The notes below the pieces were generated by a model. It saw nothing but the letters and a program-made list of their open reading frames with translations, had not been told where the DNA came from and ran no database searches. This document shows, one piece after another, positions 1 to 3,668 of a DNA stretch of 6,285 nucleotides (the stretch's first letter is position 1; each line of letters opens with the position of its first letter). The stretch covers positions 1 through 6,285 of the forward strand of contig CASEPJ010000112.1 in assembly GCA_949289715.1 (NCBI GenBank), given 5' to 3'. The translations under genes and the position numbers were made by a program. Origin of the DNA: an uncultured Clostridia bacterium. GTDB lineage: Bacteria > Bacillota > Clostridia > Christensenellales > CASEPJ01.

Positions 1-138
1 AGAAACGCAGGTAGCAATAGCGTTAGGAGCATCGGTCCAACCGTTAACCAATATAACGCCTAAAGTCAGCACTACCGTTATCGCCAGTGCGGGATTGGAG
101 AAAAATTGACTAATAAACTCCGTAAAAGAAAAAGACAT
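1..138 (-). CDS. pit: PiT-family inorganic phosphate transporter, N-terminal fragment
   Basis: Low-affinity phosphate (or sulfate) permease of the inner membrane, normally driven by a cation gradient; only the first 46 codons are in the window and the rest lies beyond the left edge. After a short polar N-terminus (MSFSFTEFISQFF) comes a hydrophobic segment at about residues 17-31, then NGWTDAPNAIATCVS at 32-46. This is the signature at the start of the PHO4/PiT family, whose GxxDxxNAIAT motif lies in the first transport repeat. The ATG at 136-138 is preceded by AAGGAGAG, with five bases between AGGAG and the start, so this start is well supported. A candidate promoter lies about 30 bases upstream, so the gene probably begins its own transcript. 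PiT genes often sit beside a PhoU-like DUF47 gene; any such partner would be outside the window. Family assignment is firm, but substrate choice cannot be read from the fragment. Confidence 0.9.
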   Translation of the reverse strand, partial: MSFSFTEFISQFFSNPALAITVVLTLGVILVNGWTDAPNAIATCVS

Positions 139-151
139 AAACTCTCCTTGA

Positions 152-169
152 ATAATTGTTTACAATTAT
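152..169. repeat. 18-bp perfect palindrome over the predicted pit transcription start
   Basis: Arms ATAATTGT and ACAATTAT pair perfectly around a TT centre. The site begins immediately downstream of the -10 box and covers the predicted transcription start, a classic position for a repressor operator. I do not recognise it as a known regulator box; it matches neither the standard Fur/PerR box nor the standard Rex box. An RNA hairpin in the leader is an alternative reading. No regulator gene is visible in the window. Confidence 0.4.
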
Positions 170-198
170 ATAATAACAAAAATAACTTCTTTTTGCAA
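170..198 (-). promoter_or_regulatory. Candidate sigma-A promoter of the phosphate transporter gene
   Basis: Read on the minus strand, a -35 box TTGCAA (193-198, 4 of 6 consensus bases) is separated by exactly 17 bp from a -10 box TATTAT (170-175, 5 of 6). Transcription would start near position 163, giving a leader of about 25 bases that contains the AAGGAGAG ribosome-binding site (142-149). Geometry is ideal, but AT-rich DNA yields chance matches, so this is a prediction. Confidence 0.5.
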
Positions 199-213
199 TC
201 AATTTACATATTC

Positions 214-231
214 ATTACAAAAATTTGTAAT
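214..231. repeat. Second 18-bp palindrome, upstream of the pit -35 box
   Basis: Arms ATTACAAA and TTTGTAAT pair perfectly around an AA centre, giving the same 8-2-8 layout as the palindrome at 152-169. It lies 15 bp upstream of the -35 box, and the two centres are 62 bp apart, close to six helical turns. Both contain TTGT and ACAA, but their half-site order is reversed, so they are not copies of one motif. Shared ownership by one regulator is speculative in such AT-rich DNA. Confidence 0.3.
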
Positions 232-295
232 TATCCTATATTAAAATATGATAAATTTCATTTGCAGTTGAATCTGAAAAAAATCGTATTTAACT

Positions 296-333
296 AAAAA
301 ATAAAATGAATTTAAAATTATCTTTAAATTCAT
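296..333 (-). terminator. Weak intrinsic terminator-like hairpin after the HAD gene
   Basis: An 11-bp perfect inverted repeat (ATGAATTTAAA at 306-316 and its complement at 323-333) encloses a 6-base loop. On the minus strand it is followed by TTTATTTTTT (305-296). The plus-strand side has no T tract, so the signal points at minus-strand transcripts, that is the operon ending at 492. The stem has only one G-C pair and lies about 160 bases past the stop codon, so efficiency is doubtful. Confidence 0.4.
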
Positions 334-491
334 CAAAAAATAACTATAAAAATATTTTTTTACCCGTTTTAATGTGTTTTCGAATATTTTGCAGTCTAAT
401 TAATAATCCTATTTTTTATATAATTTTTTTGGGGAGTATATAATATTTGACAAAAACAAGGTTTTATAAATAGAAAATTTATGTTTTTAAT
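334..491. other. AT-rich gap with no gene seen
   Basis: This completes the 353-base non-coding stretch 139-491 between the HAD phosphatase gene and the phosphate transporter gene. It is dominated by A and T runs. I find no ribosome-binding site with a usable start on either strand and no convincing promoter. A TTGACA on the plus strand (447-452) has no -10 box at a proper distance. It would form the 3' untranslated region of the operon if the hairpin at 296-333 is its terminator. Confidence 0.5.
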
Positions 492-1289
492 TTAAAAAAT
501 ATCAATAAGCGCTTCGATATCTCTTGCTATTACTTCGGGATATACTGCCGATGAGGTCAAACTTTTTATGGTATTTTCTCCCGTTAGAACCATCAAAGTG
601 TGCATTCCGTTATTCACTCCGAAAGCGATATCGGTATTGATTCTATCCCCCACCATTAAAAGTTCTTCGGCTTTTAATGAGAATTTTTTACATATTCCGT
701 CTGCCATAATTCTACCCGGTTTTCCGCATATTTCAAGAGGAGAAACACCCGTAGCCTTTTCTATAAGCGCTATAAACGAACCAGCATCGGGGAGAATTCC
801 GTTTTCTGCTGGACAAAAATTATCCGGATGTGTTGCAATATACGGTACTCCTTTATTGATATTGTTGCATACGGCAGTCAATTTTTCAAAGGTCAATTCG
901 GTGTCGAAAGCAATTACGACAAGTTCGGGATTTTCCGACGATAAAATAATATCGTTTGCCGTAAACTGTCTTTCTAAACTTTTGGTTGCAAGTAATTGAA
1001 TTTTTTTATTTTTGTAATTCTTGTGCAAAAATTCTATTGCGGCATCGCCGGAAGTATAAATTCCGTTATCTAAACAGTCTATCTTCATATCTCTGAATTT
1101 TTTTTTATAATCTTCGTTTGATAAACTGCTGTTATTGGTCAAAAAACAATATTGCAATCCCTCATCGATTAGGTATTTTAAAACTTTATTCGTAAAAGGA
1201 AAAACTTTTTTCCCCAAATAAATCGTTCCGTCCAAATCAAACAAAACACATTTAACGTTTTTAAATTTTTCTTTTGCGTTTATTGTCAT
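492..1289 (-). CDS. HAD-IIA family phosphatase (NagD/AraL type)
   Basis: Soluble Mg-dependent phosphatase of the haloacid dehalogenase superfamily, expected to remove phosphate from small sugar or polyol phosphates. From the ATG start the 265-residue protein has all four HAD motifs: DLDGT at 18-22 (nucleophile D18, acid D20), T51 in LTNNSS, K190 in GKPG, and GDRINTD at 214-220 (D215 and D220 for the metal). The C2 cap lies between motifs II and III and carries THPDNFCPAENG followed by LPDAG, typical of the NagD/AraL branch. Length matches the family. The ATG at 1287-1289 is ten bases from GGAG; a TTG at 1293-1295 is four bases from it and would add two residues. The gene starts inside the end of the AraM-like gene and overlaps it by 29 bases, so the two are co-transcribed and probably translationally coupled. 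The active site looks intact; the substrate is unknown, with a glycerol or sugar phosphate the natural guess from context. Confidence 0.9.
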   Translation of the reverse strand: MTINAKEKFKNVKCVLFDLDGTIYLGKKVFPFTNKVLKYLIDEGLQYCFLTNNSSLSNEDYKKKFRDMKIDCLDNGIYTSGDAAIEFLHKNYKNKKIQLLATKSLERQFTANDIILSSENPELVVIAFDTELTFEKLTAVCNNINKGVPYIATHPDNFCPAENGILPDAGSFIALIEKATGVSPLEICGKPGRIMADGICKKFSLKAEELLMVGDRINTDIAFGVNNGMHTLMVLTGENTIKSLTSSAVYPEVIARDIEALIDIF

Positions 1290-2382
1290 ATGCAAGAATC
1301 TCCAATATGCCGCTATCCCGCATAAAAGACAGCATGCTGTAATTATTTGCAGTATCGGGCGCTATATACAAAGCCGCCGCATTGTTAAGCGTTTTTTCGT
1401 ATGTACTTATTTTTAAACCGGCATCTTCAAAAAAACGACGGAAATTTCTCTCCGCTTTGGTACCGGCCGCAATCATTTCTTTTAAAAGATTTTTTAAATC
1501 TTCCTTATATTCTCTATATCTGTATCTGACAATTTCGTATGAATCCTTATTTATTGTCAGACACGGACATTGAGAAGTATAAATTTTATAAACTCTGGAT
1601 CGAACCACATAAACAGGCGGCGGATAACTGTCGCAATTAAGATTATATACGGTATGGACATAAGCCTTAATGACTTTTAAAGCGGAAATGAATCTCAATT
1701 GTCCGAAAGGAGCTATATATTCTCTTCTTGCCTTTTGAATCATCACATTGGCCAAAAACAAACAGTAATCCCCACCGTTGGATGGGCTTTTTGAAGCAAT
1801 TGCACAGGCCGATTTTGCTAAATTATATTTATCTTCTTCCGAAATATTTTTAGGATCGATTTTTAGTATATTTTCTAAAATTTCCTTAAGAGCAGAAAAC
1901 CTTTCTTTTATAAAAGGTCTGTTATATACTCTTGAAGCAAAATAATAATCGAAAAGAGTAACTATATTCGACATTATGCCCCCGTAAAGATCGGCTGCTT
2001 TATCGAACTTTATATCCGCAATTCTATTTGAAAGCAATAATATATACGAAATCTCCGTTCTATAAGGATATATTGCATACATATTTTCAAAATCGGGAGC
2101 AAAAACCAATTTTAAAGGCCAATTTTTCAATATTTTAAACGATTCGTTATAGTCGGCGGCAACAACGGCAATGTTTATACCGCTATCTTCGTACTGAGCC
2201 AACTCTTTATTGTTTCGAGCAAAATAAATTATATGTTTAGAAAAGCAATTAAAATATTCGCACCCTTCTTCTTTTGAACCTACAAAAAGAATTTTAGCAC
2301 ATTTATAGGTTTTATTTACTTGTTCTAAAAATTCGTTTACGGAACCGGTAATTTCCGTAATATTGCGATAATATTCTTCCAT
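1261..2382 (-). CDS. Diverged AraM-like (glycerol-1-phosphate dehydrogenase family) protein, probably not catalytic
   Basis: A 373-residue soluble protein with no signal peptide or membrane segment. Its layout follows the AraM/EgsA branch of the iron-alcohol-dehydrogenase fold. It has a Rossmann-like start (AKILFVGS, 29-36) and then a helical domain. YGGIMSNIVTLFDYYFASRV (133-152) resembles the family GDLLAKxxALxDWxLAH. ASKSPSNGGDYCLFLANV (196-213) resembles SRPASGAEHHISHFWE. APFGQLRF (224-231) resembles the family HGxQVG. The end (SMLSFMRDSGILE, 349-361) resembles RYTVLDLLxxLGLLE. By this reading the metal-binding Asp is Gly135, the first His region is Tyr206-Cys207 with Leu210, and the second His is Phe226. 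The glycine-rich NAD motif is also missing at 68-85. Catalysis therefore seems lost, although the frame is open and the SD (GGGAG, 7 bases from the ATG) is good. It is first in an operon and overlaps the HAD gene. The alignment is from memory of the family, so remote homology is likely but not proven; a binding or regulatory partner role is inference. Confidence 0.6.
   Translation of the reverse strand: MEEYYRNITEITGSVNEFLEQVNKTYKCAKILFVGSKEEGCEYFNCFSKHIIYFARNNKELAQYEDSGINIAVVAADYNESFKILKNWPLKLVFAPDFENMYAIYPYRTEISYILLLSNRIADIKFDKAADLYGGIMSNIVTLFDYYFASRVYNRPFIKERFSALKEILENILKIDPKNISEEDKYNLAKSACAIASKSPSNGGDYCLFLANVMIQKARREYIAPFGQLRFISALKVIKAYVHTVYNLNCDSYPPPVYVVRSRVYKIYTSQCPCLTINKDSYEIVRYRYREYKEDLKNLLKEMIAAGTKAERNFRRFFEDAGLKISTYEKTLNNAAALYIAPDTANNYSMLSFMRDSGILEILAYDNKRKRKI
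1300..1303 (-). promoter_or_regulatory. Ribosome-binding site of the HAD gene, inside the upstream coding sequence
   Basis: GGAG lies within codons for the last residues of the AraM-like protein (Leu-Glu-Ile). It is ten bases from the ATG at 1289 and four from a TTG at 1295. Spacing slightly favours the ATG, and ATG is the commoner start. Its location means ribosomes finishing the upstream gene pass over the start site, which supports coupled translation. Confidence 0.6.
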
Positions 2383-2409
2383 GCGGAATCTCCCATTGGT
2401 ATCGGTATT

Positions 2410-2438
2410 TATATATAAATATAATATACCACTTGCAA
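2410..2438 (-). promoter_or_regulatory. Candidate promoter of the AraM-like/HAD operon
   Basis: On the minus strand TTGCAA (2433-2438) is followed after 17 bp by TATATA (2410-2415). The transcript would start near 2403 and have a leader of about 21 bases carrying GGGAG at 2390-2394. The -35 sequence and spacing are the same as in the candidate pit promoter. A second -10-like element (TG-G-TATATT) overlaps the spacer but lacks a -35 partner. Confidence 0.5.
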
Positions 2439-2531
2439 AAGGAAGAAAGTCGGTAATATTTAAGGAAATTTGTCGAATAAAAAGGATTTTATCTACATAT
2501 TTTTATTAATATTTTTTTATTTTTTCGTCTG

Positions 2532-2574
2532 ATTTATCTATCGTACGTTCTAATTAATTTATCTATCGCACGTT
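2532..2574. repeat. Partial tandem duplication (25-bp period) at the end of the QueG-like gene
   Basis: The 18-base plus-strand segment ATTTATCTATCGTACGTT (2532-2549) recurs at 2557-2574 with a single T-to-C difference. The offset of 25 is not a multiple of three, so the two copies are read in different frames of the gene. The upstream copy in reading direction gives RAIDK; the second gives TYDR followed by the stop codon at 2534-2536. It looks like slippage or short duplication that reset the C-terminus. Confidence 0.7.
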
Positions 2575-3391
2575 TCCTGTCCTTATCCAATTCGTTGGGA
2601 ATGTTGGGATTATTCAATAATTTTATATAATTCACATTTTCGCTGTTTCCCATGGCATTTATACACATAGATAAAAATCTACGGGGACGTGCAATGTTAA
2701 AACCTATTTCTTCGGCATAAGGCAGCATTGCTTTTTTCCCTTTTAAACAGGCGTTAAACAAGTTTTCGAGATCGAACAGTTCTTCTTGCTTTTTTGTATA
2801 AAACGTTTCCTTTACAAAAAAATTATGGGGACAGACTTTCTGACAAATATCGCACCCGAGAATTTTTTTTCCCATTTTCAAAGAGTCTGCATCGTCGTCT
2901 ATACCTATACGGTTCATCTTGGCTCTTAAACATTTAGTTATGTCGAAACCTCCGCTTAATGCGTCTGACGGGCAAGACTTAACGCATAAGTTGCAATTTG
3001 CGCAATTAAGTATTTTAAGCGAATCGTTTATTCTGTCGTATTTCCCTTTTACTTTAAAATATTCCATTACAAAACGGCTGCCGAATTTTTTATGATAACA
3101 TAAAGTATTTTTCCCCATCGTAAGAAAGCCCGCTTGCACGGCGTATTTTTTATAATCGAGATTTTTACATTCTAAAACTTCAAAACCCGATAATCTCAAT
3201 TTTTCTTTAAGTTTTGCCGTTTTCAAATAGCTTTTGTCGGAGGCAAAATAATATGAATCGGTTTCTCCGCAATGTTTAGGATAATTTAAAATGGGAGCGT
3301 ACCCGAAAAAAAGCACAATTACGCTTTCATCCCCATCACTTTTTGCAGCATATTCAAAATTGTCGTTATCCAAAATTTGAAATAAATCCAT
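2534..3391 (-). CDS. Short QueG-like double [4Fe-4S] cluster protein
   Basis: Relative of epoxyqueuosine reductase QueG, the cobalamin and iron-sulfur enzyme that completes the tRNA modification queuosine. The 285-residue protein has the ferredoxin-like core with eight cysteines: C130, C133, C136 and C140-Pro, then C154, C180, C183 and C187-Pro (CDICQKVCPHN). QAGFLTMGKNTL (86-97) corresponds to the QueG AGLGWxGKNTL segment, and RPRRFLSMCINAMGNSEN (235-252) to its HEAT-like tail RxLRNxAxALGN. It is shorter than usual QueG (roughly 310-390 residues): about 40-60 residues seem missing before MGKNT. The conserved stretch VDxxPxxER before that segment, with its acidic residue, is not visible. Enzymatic QueG activity is therefore uncertain; a paralogous electron-transfer or corrinoid protein is possible. 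No Shine-Dalgarno precedes the ATG, and a promoter ends six bases before it. It is a single-gene unit between a terminator and the next operon's promoter. Confidence 0.75.
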   Translation of the reverse strand: MDLFQILDNDNFEYAAKSDGDESVIVLFFGYAPILNYPKHCGETDSYYFASDKSYLKTAKLKEKLRLSGFEVLECKNLDYKKYAVQAGFLTMGKNTLCYHKKFGSRFVMEYFKVKGKYDRINDSLKILNCANCNLCVKSCPSDALSGGFDITKCLRAKMNRIGIDDDADSLKMGKKILGCDICQKVCPHNFFVKETFYTKKQEELFDLENLFNACLKGKKAMLPYAEEIGFNIARPRRFLSMCINAMGNSENVNYIKLLNNPNIPNELDKDRKRAIDKLIRTYDR

Positions 3392-3397
3392 GTTAAA

Positions 3398-3426
3398 ATT
3401 ATAACATAACGAATTTTTAAAGCCAA
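3398..3426 (-). promoter_or_regulatory. Strong extended -10 promoter, predicted leaderless start of the QueG-like gene
   Basis: On the minus strand TTGGCT (3421-3426, 4 of 6) is followed after 17 bp by a perfect TATAAT (3398-3403), preceded by TG one base upstream (extended -10, TGTTATAAT). Six bases (3392-3397) separate the -10 box from the ATG whose A is at 3391, so the expected transcription start falls on or within a base of the initiation codon. This matches the absence of a ribosome-binding site. Confidence 0.65.
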
Positions 3427-3631
3427 GTTTTTAAAATGTATTTCAAAAGTTTTTTATAATCAACGATTTTTTATTGCCCCTCTATAATACAAAATTAATT
3501 TTAAATATAATATATGGCCTCATTTTGAACATTATAAAAAAATTAATTTTATAAATTTTTCAAAAATATCGCCAATATTTTTAAATATTTATTAAATATG
3601 TTTTTTTTAACTTTGTTTTAGTAATTTATTT
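3427..3631. other. AT-rich spacer with two small inverted repeats, no gene
   Basis: Between the ABC-transporter terminator and the QueG-like promoter the DNA is almost only A and T. Two perfect 8-bp inverted repeats stand out: TTATAAAA/TTTTATAA (3532-3554, 7-base centre) and AAAAATAT/ATATTTTT around CGCCA (3562-3582). An element AAAATTAATTTTA also occurs near 3491 and, with small change, near 3539. These may be chance products of composition. No start with a ribosome-binding site is seen on either strand. Confidence 0.4.
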
Positions 3632-3661
3632 AAAAAAATCAGGGCATAAATTTATGCCCTG
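3632..3661 (-). terminator. Intrinsic terminator of the ABC transporter gene
   Basis: A perfect 22-base palindrome (3640-3661, arm CAGGGCATAAA) folds into a stem of nine or more pairs with a small AATT loop, five of the pairs being G-C. On the minus strand it is followed by ATTTTTTT (3639-3632) and it lies seven bases beyond the TAA at 3669-3671. The opposite strand lacks a proper T tract after the stem, so it acts mainly on leftward transcripts. Confidence 0.9.
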
Positions 3662-3668
3662 AAAAATA

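Noticed and set aside
106..297. Plus-strand 63-codon open frame
   Set aside because: It overlaps the start of the phosphate transporter and its promoter, begins with TTG without a ribosome-binding site, and its Lys/Asn/Ile/Phe-rich product reflects AT-rich DNA.
447..466. TTGACA with TATAAA on the plus strand
   Set aside because: The spacing is only 12 bp and there is no plus-strand gene downstream.
568..999. Plus-strand 143-codon open frame
   Set aside because: It is fully antisense to the HAD phosphatase, whose catalytic motifs prove the minus-strand frame.
1382..1573. Plus-strand 63-codon open frame
   Set aside because: It is antisense to the AraM-like gene with no start signal of its own.
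3483..3488. TATAAT on the plus strand as a promoter
   Set aside because: The hexamer 17 bp upstream is TCAACG and no plus-strand gene follows.
3532..3582. A/T inverted repeats as a second terminator or small RNA
   Set aside because: The stems hold no G-C pairs and the strong terminator at 3632-3661 already ends the ABC transcript; listed only as a description of the spacer.
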